NCBI GenBank assembly: GCA_937880585.1
Contig: CALFMR010000440.1
Coordinates: forward strand, 1-8,861
Source of the DNA: an uncultured Acidobacteriota bacterium
GTDB lineage: Bacteria > Acidobacteriota > Vicinamibacteria > Vicinamibacterales > SCN-69-37
Reading direction: 5' to 3'
Length of the DNA: 8,861 bases
A program made the translations under genes and the position numbers. Position 1 is the stretch's first letter; every line of letters begins with the position of its first letter. The notes below the pieces were generated by a model. The model was not told where the DNA came from. It made no database searches and saw only the letters and a program-made list of their open reading frames with translations. Shown in pieces: positions 1 through 6,633 of this stretch.

Positions 1-637
1 GTCCCGACTCGTGGCCGACGTTCAGGTGCAGCTCGCTCTGCTGGAAGTCGGGGATGACCTGGCGGATCGCGGCAATCGTCTCGTCGACGCGGCCCGCGTT
101 CTTCTCCATCAGCGTCATGCCGACGACGGCCTGGTAGTTCGAGCGCTTGATGCCGCGGAGCCGGCGGAACGTCTCGATGCCGCGATCCCAGGAGCCCGGC
201 AGGCCGCGCAGCTCTTCGTGCAGGGCCTTCGGTCCGTCGATGCTGATGGTCGTCATCAACCGGCCGACGCCGCGTTTGAGTGTGGCTTCGACGAGCGCGA
301 CCGTCTTGTCGCCGAACCAGCCGGTCGTCGGAAAGTTGAGCAGGAAGAGCGACGAGCAGCCGCGCTGGATGGCGGCGATCAGGTCGTCGATGTCGCGGCG
401 CATGAAGAGCTCGCCGCCCGTCAGGTGAACCCAGCGGAACTGCGGCCAGCGGCGGAAGAACGCCTCGACCTCGGCCGGCGTCATCTCGTCGGTGCTCTTC
501 TTCTGCCAGATGTTGCACATCTGGCAGCGGAAGTTGCAGTGATAGGTGCCGACGAAGGTGACCTTGTACGGCAGAGCCGGCGATCGCAGGTTCGCGCCAA
601 GGACCGCCGCGCCGAGTCCGATCTGGTTGATGTGCAT
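1..637 (-). CDS. Radical SAM protein, N-terminal part (runs off the left edge)
   Basis: The minus strand is open from an ATG at 637 to the window edge, giving 212 codons without a stop. An in-frame TGA lies directly upstream of that ATG, so the start is well constrained. The Cx3Cx2C motif of radical SAM enzymes is visible as C34-N-F-R-C38-Q-M-C41, where the three cysteines would hold the [4Fe-4S] cluster that cleaves S-adenosylmethionine. It is followed by the SAM-binding GGE motif (HLTGGELF, residues 71-78) and a later core strand ISIDGP (131-136). These lie in the expected order of a radical SAM TIM-barrel. The C-terminal part, including any auxiliary-cluster or SPASM domain, is outside the window, so the substrate cannot be named. 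The cluster motif sits close to the N-terminus, with only about 33 residues before it, as in MoaA/PqqE-like enzymes. The gene diverges from the padR operon. No clear Shine-Dalgarno sequence is visible. Family is near certain; function is unknown. Confidence 0.9.
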   Translation of the reverse strand, partial: MHINQIGLGAAVLGANLRSPALPYKVTFVGTYHCNFRCQMCNIWQKKSTDEMTPAEVEAFFRRWPQFRWVHLTGGELFMRRDIDDLIAAIQRGCSSLFLLNFPTTGWFGDKTVALVEATLKRGVGRLMTTISIDGPKALHEELRGLPGSWDRGIETFRRLRGIKRSNYQAVVGMTLMEKNAGRVDETIAAIRQVIPDFQQSELHLNVGHESG

Positions 638-676
638 TCAGGTGCGGAGACGCCTGGGAACGTCCGGCCGATTTCA

Positions 677-705
677 AGAATAGCAGCCGGTCGGAGGACG
701 GTCAA
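677..705 (-). promoter_or_regulatory. Sigma70-like promoter for the radical SAM gene
   Basis: Read on the minus strand, a TTGACC -35 box (705-700) is followed by a 17-nt spacer and a TATTCT -10 box (682-677). Five of six and four of six bases match the sigma70 consensus at ideal spacing. Transcription would begin near 670, leaving a leader of about 33 nt before the ATG at 637. This is a sequence match only. Confidence 0.5.
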
Positions 706-803
706 CGCGCGCCAGGGCCGATGGCGAGGCGGCGGACGGCCATCCGACGGCGCGAACGGACATCAACGGGCTCGGCCGAACGCGCTCGTCGACGGCATGG
801 GCA

Positions 804-832
804 TTGACTCCCCCGCCACACGCATATATAAG
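804..832 (+). promoter_or_regulatory. Sigma70-like promoter of the padR-permease operon
   Basis: TTGACT (804-809) and TATAAG (827-832) are separated by exactly 17 nt. Each matches five of six consensus bases. The start would fall near 839-841, giving a leader of about 20 nt before the padR ATG at 860. This AT-rich island stands out sharply from the surrounding GC-rich DNA. The -10 element is also one arm of an inverted repeat (see the operator entry), which suggests repression by steric occlusion of RNA polymerase. Confidence 0.65.
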
Positions 833-845
833 TAATATGCTTATA
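822..845 (+). promoter_or_regulatory. Candidate PadR operator: two interlocked inverted repeats
   Basis: Two perfect 6-bp dyads overlap. GCATAT (822-827) pairs with ATATGC (835-840), and TATAAG (827-832) pairs with CTTATA (840-845). Both have 7-nt spacers and their centres are 5 bp apart. They cover the -10 box and the predicted start point of the promoter that drives padR. PadR-family proteins are dimers that commonly bind AT-rich dyads in their own promoters, so autorepression is a reasonable inference. Which dyad is the true operator cannot be told from one copy. Confidence 0.55.
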
Positions 846-859
846 GTCAAAGTGCTGGC

Positions 860-1192
860 ATGGACACCCCGACACCACCCTCTGGGCTCAAACCCGTCGA
901 CTTCCACGTGCTGCTCGCGCTGACGGGCGGTCCGTGCCACGGCTACGGCATCATGAAGGCCGTCGACCGCGACTCGGCGGGTGCCGTTCGGCTGGAAGTC
1001 GGCACGCTCTACCGCGTGCTCGGGCGGCTGCTCGACGACGGCCTGCTCTGCGAGACAGGCGGCGACGGCCGGCGCCGCAACTACGGCCTCACCCCGCTCG
1101 GACGCGAGACGCTCACGAGCGAGGCCGCGCGGCTCGCCGGGCTCGTGGCGCGACTCCGCGCGCGCAAGCTCGTGCCGCGCGCGAACGGCTGA
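860..1192 (+). CDS. PadR-family transcriptional regulator
   Basis: This 110-residue protein is a short PadR winged-helix repressor, and the length is typical of the compact subgroup without a long C-terminal dimerisation domain. The winged-helix domain spans about residues 12-86. Diagnostic pieces are HGYGIM (27-32), the recognition helix region GTLYRVLGRLLDDGLL (48-63) and the wing RRRNYGLTPLGRETL (71-85). The last 25 residues form an Arg/Ala/Leu-rich helix that probably completes the dimer. In its family such proteins repress an adjacent transporter and their own gene and are relieved by small ligands; the ligand here is unknown. The stop codon directly abuts the ATG of the permease gene, so the two are almost certainly co-transcribed and translationally coupled. 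The ATG at 860 lies just after a strong-looking promoter with an overlapping dyad. No strong Shine-Dalgarno sequence is seen. Confidence 0.9.
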   Translation: MDTPTPPSGLKPVDFHVLLALTGGPCHGYGIMKAVDRDSAGAVRLEVGTLYRVLGRLLDDGLLCETGGDGRRRNYGLTPLGRETLTSEAARLAGLVARLRARKLVPRANG

Positions 1193-3967
1193 ATGCGCGC
1201 GCTCATCGCCTGGCTGCTGTGGGCGTTCCCACCGCGCTTCCGCCGCCGTTTCGGTCCCGATCTCATCGCGACATTCGAGGATCGCTGGCGTGACGATGGC
1301 GGTGGCTGGCGGCTCGCGCTCCGTACGGTCGCCAATCTGCTCAGAGCCGCGGCGGGCGAATGGCGATCCGCACCGCGTGCGAGTCCGTCGCCCGCGCCTG
1401 AACCGTGGTCCATCCATCGAAGTTCGATCTCTCCACCATCGAGAACCTGGATGATGCCCAACTTCCGTCTGGCGTTCCGTTCGCTCGTGAAGACCCCGCT
1501 CGTCACGACGGTGGCCGCGTGCTCGCTCGCCCTCGGCATTGGCGCCAACACGGCGATCTTCTCGCTCTTCGACAAGATCCTGCTGCGGCCGCTGCCGGTG
1601 TCGGCGCCCGAGGATCTCGTGAACCTCGCCGCGCCCGGACCGAAACCGGGCTCAACGAGCTGCGGCCCCGCCGGGACCTGCGACATCGTCTTCAGCTATC
1701 CGATGTTCCACGACCTCGAGCGGCGGCAGACGGTGTTCACTGGCATGGCCGCCCACGCCGCGTTCGACGCGACCTTCGCCTACGACGGCGACGCCACGAC
1801 CGGACAAGGGCTCATGGTGTCGGGCAGCTACTTCCCGGTGCTCGGCCTCCAGCCGGCCCTCGGCCGCTTGCTGGCGCCCGCCGACGACGCCGTCGACGGC
1901 GAGCCGCACGCCGTCGTGCTCTCGCACGACTTCTGGCAGGCGCGCTTCGCGAGCAATCCGGACGTGGTCGGCCGGACGATGCTGGTGAACGGCGTTCCCC
2001 TGACGATTGTCGGCGTGGCTCCGATGGGATTCCACGGCACGACGAAGGGGGCGACGCCGCTGGTGTTCGCGCCGGTCACGCTGAGGGGCCTTCTGCAGCC
2101 GTTCAGCGGCCAAGACGTGCTCAACGATCGGCGATGGTACTGGTTGTTTCTCTTCGCGCGCGTACGTCCCGGCGTGTCGATCGATCAGGCCCGTACGGCG
2201 ATCAATCAGCCGTATCACGAGATCATCACCAGCATCGACGCGCCACTTCAGACGGGCATGAGCGACGAGACGTTGGCGCGCTTCAAGGCCAAGCGCATCG
2301 TCGTGACGCCGGGCGCGCGCGGCCAGAGCCGCATGGAGACCCAGGCGCGTGCACCGTTGACGTTCCTTCTCGCACTCACGGCGATGGTGCTGCTCATCGC
2401 GTGCGCGAACATCGCGAACCTGCTGCTTGCGCGATCGGTGGCGCGCCGCGGCGAGATGGCGATTCGGTTGTCGATCGGCGCGAGTCGAGGTCACCTGATC
2501 GCACAGTTGTTGGCCGAGTCCTGTCTGCTCGGCGCGTTCGGCGCGGCGCTCGGCCTCGGTGTGGCGTACGGCACACTGGCCGCGATGCGATCGCTCTTGC
2601 CCATGGCGCTCGCGGCGCCCGTCGACGTCCAGATCGATCCGACGATGCTCGGCGTTGCGGCCGTGCTCGCCGTCGGCACCGGCTTGCTCTTCGGGCTGTT
2701 TCCGGCCATCCACAGCACGCGGCCCGATCTCGTCCCCGCCCTCAAGAACCAGGCGGGCCAGCCGTCGGGTGGCCGCACCGCTGGCCGTTTCCGCGCCGGC
2801 CTCGTGACGGCACAAATCACGCTGTCGATGCTGTTGCTCGTCGGCGCCGGTCTCTTCACGAAGAGCCTCGTGAAGGTCAGCCGAGTGGATCTCGGGATCG
2901 ACGTCGAGCACCTCGTCACGTTCGGGATCGCGCCGAGCATGAGCGGCTATACGGCGTCGCGATCGCTCGTGCTCTTCGATCGGGTGGAAGAAGGGATTCG
3001 CGCGCTGCCGGGCGTGACGAGCGCGAGCGCGGTCGCCGTGCCGCTCGTCGCGGGCAACGACTGGGGCACGAGCGTCGTCGTGCGGGGATTCGATACGGGG
3101 CCGGACACGGACATCGGTTCGGAATACAACCTGGTCGACACGGACTTCTTCCGTACGGCCGGCATGCCGATGATGGCCGGCCGTGACTTCACGCGCGCGG
3201 ATGTCGTCGGCACGCCGAAGGTGGCGATCGTCAATGAAGCGTTCGTCAGAAAATTCAAGCTGGGGCAGGCCGCCGTCGGCGCGCGTCTACGGCAGGGCAC
3301 GCCGGAGAGCCACGATCCGTTCGACATGGAGATCGTTGGCGTCGTTCGCGACGCGGCGTACAGCGCCGTCAAGGACGTCGTGCCGCCCGTGCTGTATACG
3401 CCGTACCGGCAGGACGCGCGTGCCGGTGCCGCTGGCACGTTCTACGTGCGGACGTCGAACGCTCCCGACACGCTCGTGCACGCGATTCCCGAGGTCGTTC
3501 ATCGAATCGATCCCAATCTACCGGTCGAAGCCCTGCGCACCATGCCGCAGCAGGTCAGCGACGACATCGCGACCGATCGGATGCTGACGACGCTCGCCGC
3601 GGTGTTCGCCGCGCTCGCGACGATCCTCGCCGGCATCGGCCTGTACGGTGTGCTCGCCTACACGGTGTCGCAGCGGACGCGTGAGTTCGGCCTGCGGATG
3701 GCGCTCGGCGCCACGCCGCCGTCGATTGCGCGGCTCGTCCTCGGTCAGGTCGCGCGCATGACCGTCATCGGGGCCGTCGCCGGCACGGCCGCGGCACTCC
3801 TCGCCGGCCGCTCCGTCGGATCGCTGCTGTTCCACATGGAGGGGCGCGACGCGACGGTCACGGCCGGCGCGCTCGTGCTCGTCGTCGCCGTCGCCCTCCT
3901 GGCGGCATGGGTGCCGGCGCTCCGGGCGTCGCACACCGATCCGATGCGCGCGCTCCGGCAGGAGTGA
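1193..3967 (+). CDS. ADOP-type ABC transporter permease (duplicated FtsX/MacB-like)
   Basis: This 924-residue inner-membrane protein has two MacB-like halves in one chain. It begins with a soluble, Arg-rich cap (about 1-60) and a low-complexity Ser/Pro linker (60-86). The first half has a membrane helix near 103-130, a periplasmic MacB-type core domain (about 135-345) and an FtsX domain with membrane segments near 387-412, 437-467 and 486-508. The second half repeats this: helix about 536-558, periplasmic domain about 565-785, FtsX domain about 795-910. The cytoplasmic coupling helices are recognisable in both halves as EMAIRLSIGASRGHLIAQLL (421-440) and EFGLRMALGATPPSIARLVL (831-850). No ATP-binding gene is present nearby, as is usual for the acidobacterial duplicated orphan permeases. 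A shared ATPase encoded elsewhere, or mechanotransmission without substrate passage as in MacB, would be needed. An ATG pair at 1451-1456 (residues 87-88) could be an alternative start that omits the cap. Substrate is unknown. Confidence 0.92.
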   Translation: MRALIAWLLWAFPPRFRRRFGPDLIATFEDRWRDDGGGWRLALRTVANLLRAAAGEWRSAPRASPSPAPEPWSIHRSSISPPSRTWMMPNFRLAFRSLVKTPLVTTVAACSLALGIGANTAIFSLFDKILLRPLPVSAPEDLVNLAAPGPKPGSTSCGPAGTCDIVFSYPMFHDLERRQTVFTGMAAHAAFDATFAYDGDATTGQGLMVSGSYFPVLGLQPALGRLLAPADDAVDGEPHAVVLSHDFWQARFASNPDVVGRTMLVNGVPLTIVGVAPMGFHGTTKGATPLVFAPVTLRGLLQPFSGQDVLNDRRWYWLFLFARVRPGVSIDQARTAINQPYHEIITSIDAPLQTGMSDETLARFKAKRIVVTPGARGQSRMETQARAPLTFLLALTAMVLLIACANIANLLLARSVARRGEMAIRLSIGASRGHLIAQLLAESCLLGAFGAALGLGVAYGTLAAMRSLLPMALAAPVDVQIDPTMLGVAAVLAVGTGLLFGLFPAIHSTRPDLVPALKNQAGQPSGGRTAGRFRAGLVTAQITLSMLLLVGAGLFTKSLVKVSRVDLGIDVEHLVTFGIAPSMSGYTASRSLVLFDRVEEGIRALPGVTSASAVAVPLVAGNDWGTSVVVRGFDTGPDTDIGSEYNLVDTDFFRTAGMPMMAGRDFTRADVVGTPKVAIVNEAFVRKFKLGQAAVGARLRQGTPESHDPFDMEIVGVVRDAAYSAVKDVVPPVLYTPYRQDARAGAAGTFYVRTSNAPDTLVHAIPEVVHRIDPNLPVEALRTMPQQVSDDIATDRMLTTLAAVFAALATILAGIGLYGVLAYTVSQRTREFGLRMALGATPPSIARLVLGQVARMTVIGAVAGTAAALLAGRSVGSLLFHMEGRDATVTAGALVLVVAVALLAAWVPALRASHTDPMRALRQE

Positions 3968-3995
3968 GCGCGTCAGGTCTCGCGCGACCGCGGCC

Positions 3996-4011
3996 CGAGC
4001 CCCGCGGCTCG
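3996..4011 (+). terminator. Weak hairpin after the permease gene
   Basis: CGAGCC (3996-4001) and GGCTCG (4006-4011) form a perfect 6-bp GC stem with a 4-nt loop, 28 nt after the permease stop codon. No T-run follows, so it is not a canonical intrinsic terminator. In DNA this GC-rich such a stem can arise by chance. The rest of the 3968-4184 gap holds a candidate promoter and leader repeat but no gene I can support. Confidence 0.22.
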
Positions 4012-4076
4012 CCACGTCACGGCCGAGGAGCCGTCGCACGAGGTCGGCCACGAGATCCGATCGATGCGGCCGTCGG

Positions 4077-4105
4077 TTGCTTGCGTCTATCCAATCGCCT
4101 ATAGT
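4077..4105 (+). promoter_or_regulatory. Candidate promoter of the glycosyltransferase operon
   Basis: TTGCTT (4077-4082) and TATAGT (4100-4105) are spaced by 17 nt. The -10 box matches five of six consensus bases, while the -35 box is only partial. Initiation would be near 4112, leaving a GC-rich leader of about 70 nt. It is the only AT-richer spot between the permease and the GT2 gene, which supports a separate transcription unit starting here. Confidence 0.42.
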
Positions 4106-4140
4106 GCGGAGACTTGCGGCCCCTGCGGCGCGCCCCGCTA

Positions 4141-4169
4141 CGCCCGCGGCCGACCGCGGCGTGCGGGCG
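4141..4169 (+). repeat. Inverted repeat in the GT2 leader
   Basis: CGCCCGC (4141-4147) and GCGGGCG (4163-4169) are perfect 7-bp complements flanking a 15-nt interior that itself contains a CCGCGG. If transcribed from the promoter near 4100, this stem would end 15 nt before the GT2 start codon at 4185 and could hinder ribosome access. No Shine-Dalgarno sequence is evident nearby. It could equally be incidental in GC-rich DNA. Confidence 0.25.
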
Positions 4170-4184
4170 TGAGCCACCATCTCG

Positions 4185-4862
4185 ATGCTGAGCACCCGCG
4201 TCACCGTCGTCATCCCCACGCGCGACGAAGAAGGCCTGATTGGCGAGATCATCGACACCGCGCGGCCCTATGCCGACGAGGTGCTCGTCGTCGACGGCCA
4301 TTCGCGCGACCGGACGCGCGAGATCGCGACCGCGCACGAGGCGCGGGTCATCCTCGATCAGGGCAAGGGGAAGGGCAACGCGCTGCGGCTCTCGATCGCC
4401 GAAGCCACGGGCGATATCCTGGTCTTCATCGACGCCGACGGATCGCACGATCCGCACGACATCCCGGCGCTCGTCGCGCCCATCAAGGCCGACCAGGCCG
4501 ACATGGTCGTCGGGTCGCGGGGCCGCGGCGGCAGCGACGAACTGCACGGGACGATCGATCAGTTCATCCGGTACGTCGGGTCGCAGCTCATCATGCTGGC
4601 CATCAACTACCGCTGGCACGTACGGCTGACCGACAGCCAGAACGGGTTCCGCGCCATCCGGCGCGATGTCGCGGCCCAGCTCGGCTGGACGTCGAATCTC
4701 ACCACGATCGAGCAGGAAATGACGATGAGGGCGCTCAAACGTGGCTTCCGGGTCACCGAGATCGCCAGCCACGAGTACGAGCGCCGCTGGGGCGCCTCGA
4801 AGGTCGTCGTCTGGAAGCTGTGGTTCGCCTACGGCTGGTCGTTCCTGCGCAACATCTTCTGA
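4185..4862 (+). CDS. Family 2 glycosyltransferase, polyprenyl/dolichyl-phosphate sugar synthase type
   Basis: This 225-residue GT-A fold enzyme should transfer a sugar from a nucleotide donor to a polyprenyl phosphate at the inner face of the membrane. The GT2 nucleotide-binding start is VVIPTRDEE (8-16), followed by VVDGHSRD (35-42). The metal/donor motif is FIDADGS (81-87). The family hallmark of dolichyl-phosphate-sugar synthases is TDSQNGFRA (149-157), and EQEMTMRALKRGF (176-188) plus RRWGASK (200-206) match the acceptor-side region. It lacks the C-terminal transmembrane helices of DPMS-like relatives of about 300 residues or more and resembles the short soluble type. A hydrophobic/aromatic C-terminal helix (207-225) may give peripheral membrane contact. 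An in-frame TGA at 4170-4172 makes the ATG at 4185 the first available start. The GT-C gene begins 7 nt after its stop and is the likely user of its product. The sugar identity (Man, Glc, GlcNAc or other) cannot be read. Confidence 0.87.
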   Translation: MLSTRVTVVIPTRDEEGLIGEIIDTARPYADEVLVVDGHSRDRTREIATAHEARVILDQGKGKGNALRLSIAEATGDILVFIDADGSHDPHDIPALVAPIKADQADMVVGSRGRGGSDELHGTIDQFIRYVGSQLIMLAINYRWHVRLTDSQNGFRAIRRDVAAQLGWTSNLTTIEQEMTMRALKRGFRVTEIASHEYERRWGASKVVVWKLWFAYGWSFLRNIF

Positions 4863-4869
4863 TCGTGCA

Positions 4870-6618
4870 ATGACGGGAGTCCCTTCTTCGATCGGCCGGG
4901 CGCGTGCGCTCGCGATCCTTGCCGTCATCACGATCGTCGGCGGCGCGCTGCGGTTCTACAACCTGGCGTGGGGCGCGCCGTACTTCCACTTCCACATCGA
5001 CGAGCACTTCGTCTTCATGGGCGCCGACCTGCTGCGCAAGAGCATGCGCGACGCGGCGCTCTCGCCCAAGTTCTTCATGTACTCGCCGCTGCCGATGTAT
5101 CTCCTGAACATCGTCCGCGCGATCTACGAAACCCTCGCCCATCCGTTGAACCTGACCGTGCCGCACGACGAAGTCACCTACATGGTGCTCGGCCGCGGGA
5201 TTTCAGCGGCATTCGGGACGGCCACGATTCCGCTCGTCTACGCCATCGCGGCGCGGCTGCTGAACCGGAAGGCCGGGCTGCTGGCCGCGGCGTTTCTCGC
5301 CGTGTCGGTATTGCACGTGCGCGATTCGCACTTCTTCGCGGTCGACGTCAGCATGGTGTTCTTCGTCGTCCTGACCTGGCTCAGTCTCTTCCGCCTGGCC
5401 GAGCGCGGCGATGTGTGGGCGGGCGTGCTGACGGGGCTCGCCTTCGGCGCGGCGATCCTGTGCAAGTACTCGGCGGCGTTCATGGGGCTGCCCATGGGCT
5501 TCGCCTACCTTCTGTCACCGCGGCGTCCGCGCACGCTGCGTCCGCTCGGCGCGTGGTGGCCGTGGATCGTCCGCGGCATCGTGCCGCTGGCCGTCGCCGC
5601 GCTGACGTTCGTCGTCCTGGATCCGATGGCGTGGCAGTACTACGGCAAGTTTCGCGACGACATCCGCACGCTCGTGACCGACCCGCTCACGGGCGTGACG
5701 CGGCCGCTGTGGATTGGACAGTTCGCCGGCGTCAGCCATCTGCGTCTGTACTGGTTCACGAACCTGCTGTGGTGGGGGATCGGTCCGGCGCTCGAAATCT
5801 GGTCGATCGCCGGCCTGGTCTGGATGGCGACGCGCCGGCGTGCGCTCATGTGGCTGGCGATCATCGTGCCGGCCGTGTACTTTCTCACCGCCGGCAACAC
5901 GATCGCGCCCTTCGTCCGCTACGCCATTCCGCTCACGCCGATGCTCGCCGTGGCCGGCGGCGTCTTTGGCGCGGATCTCCTCCGCCGCGCGCGCTGGCGG
6001 CGTGTGGGGTTCGTCGCCGTGGGCCTCGTCCTCGCCGTGACGACGGCGTATGCCGCGGCGTACATGAACATCTTCCGGCAGCCGGACAGCCGCGTCGCGG
6101 CGGCGCGCTATCTGCAGCGCGTGGTCCCGCGCGGCGCGCCGATCCTCGTCGAGCCGTCGCAGGTGCTGCCGCCGATGGGTGAGTACTACGCCCATACGAA
6201 TTTCTATGGCGACTACCAGCCGCGCGGTGCGGAGAGCGAGCGTATCGAGGACTTCCATCTCTACACGCTCGACACCTACGTCTATCTCTACAACGACCGG
6301 TTGAGCGACGCCGACAAGCAGGCGTACATCGACCGGCGCCTGGCGCTCGTCGACTGGGTGATCCTCGACGACAGCTTCCGCGAGTTCTATCGCGATCTGC
6401 CGCGCGCCGAGAACCACGTCGTGCAGGACTTCTATACGAACCTCGTCGCCGGCCGGTTGGGCTTCGCGCTCGTCAAGCGCTTCAAGGTGTATCCGTCGCT
6501 CTTCGGCTGGACGATCGATGATGATCGATCGGAGCTGACGTTCCGGCTGTTCGACCATCCCGAGATCCTGATCTTTCGCCGGATCGGGCCGCGTCCGGGC
6601 GCGGCGCCGCAGTCCTGA
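4870..6618 (+). CDS. GT-C membrane glycosyltransferase (ArnT/PMT-like, GT39/GT83 type)
   Basis: This 582-residue polytopic protein should use a polyprenyl-phosphate-linked sugar to glycosylate an acceptor outside the cytoplasmic membrane. The first helix (about 12-29) leads into an external loop with FHIDEHFVF (41-49). The Asp44-Glu45 pair sits where GT-C enzymes of the PMT/ArnT kind keep their catalytic acidic residue. Further helices lie near 104-128, 134-150, 156-176, 184-215, 232-252, 290-318, 325-342, 350-370 and 377-398. FVRYAIPLTPMLAVAGG (348-364) is a typical late GT-C helix. A hydrophilic domain of about 180 residues (400-582) follows, probably extracytoplasmic, rich in Tyr and Asp. 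The ATG at 4870 is chosen because the open frame upstream overlaps the GT2 gene and reads as low-complexity Ser/Arg/Pro. With 7 nt between the genes and no Shine-Dalgarno sequence, translational coupling to the GT2 gene is likely. The acceptor could be protein, lipid A or another glycan. Confidence 0.85.
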   Translation: MTGVPSSIGRARALAILAVITIVGGALRFYNLAWGAPYFHFHIDEHFVFMGADLLRKSMRDAALSPKFFMYSPLPMYLLNIVRAIYETLAHPLNLTVPHDEVTYMVLGRGISAAFGTATIPLVYAIAARLLNRKAGLLAAAFLAVSVLHVRDSHFFAVDVSMVFFVVLTWLSLFRLAERGDVWAGVLTGLAFGAAILCKYSAAFMGLPMGFAYLLSPRRPRTLRPLGAWWPWIVRGIVPLAVAALTFVVLDPMAWQYYGKFRDDIRTLVTDPLTGVTRPLWIGQFAGVSHLRLYWFTNLLWWGIGPALEIWSIAGLVWMATRRRALMWLAIIVPAVYFLTAGNTIAPFVRYAIPLTPMLAVAGGVFGADLLRRARWRRVGFVAVGLVLAVTTAYAAAYMNIFRQPDSRVAAARYLQRVVPRGAPILVEPSQVLPPMGEYYAHTNFYGDYQPRGAESERIEDFHLYTLDTYVYLYNDRLSDADKQAYIDRRLALVDWVILDDSFREFYRDLPRAENHVVQDFYTNLVAGRLGFALVKRFKVYPSLFGWTIDDDRSELTFRLFDHPEILIFRRIGPRPGAAPQS

Positions 6619-6625
6619 GAGGTGA
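6618..6625 (+). promoter_or_regulatory. Ribosome binding site that decides the start of the first HYR-SGNH lipoprotein
   Basis: AGAGGTGA at 6618-6625 overlaps the GT-C stop codon and complements the 16S anti-Shine-Dalgarno end well. It stands 8 nt before the ATG at 6634. The in-frame GTG at 6622 lies inside this element and so is an unlikely start. It is the clearest ribosome binding site in the window and suggests the lipoprotein is translated independently and well. Confidence 0.6.
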
Positions 6626-6633
6626 ACGCGTCG

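Noticed and set aside
722..756. Short GATGGC/GCCATC inverted repeat in the padR/radical SAM intergenic region
   Set aside because: Only 6 bp with a 13-nt spacer, not aligned with either predicted promoter; expected by chance at this base composition.
11..835. A 274-codon plus-strand open frame
   Set aside because: It is antisense to the radical SAM gene, which carries the cluster-binding cysteines, and its translation is Arg/Ala/Asp-rich with no recognisable domain. It also runs through the predicted divergent promoters.
1652..2911. A 419-codon minus-strand open frame
   Set aside because: Antisense to the permease gene, with biased Arg/Glu/His composition and no motifs; a coding shadow.
1405..3186. 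A 593-codon plus-strand open frame in another phase inside the permease gene
   Set aside because: Composition is overwhelmingly Arg/Asp/Ala, while the overlapping frame encodes a full two-half permease with membrane helices and coupling motifs.
4741..4869. Upstream extension of the GT-C gene to an ATG at 4741
   Set aside because: It would overlap the GT2 gene by over 100 nt and add a Ser/Arg/Pro-rich stretch before the first membrane helix. The ATG at 4870 starts the protein just before that helix.
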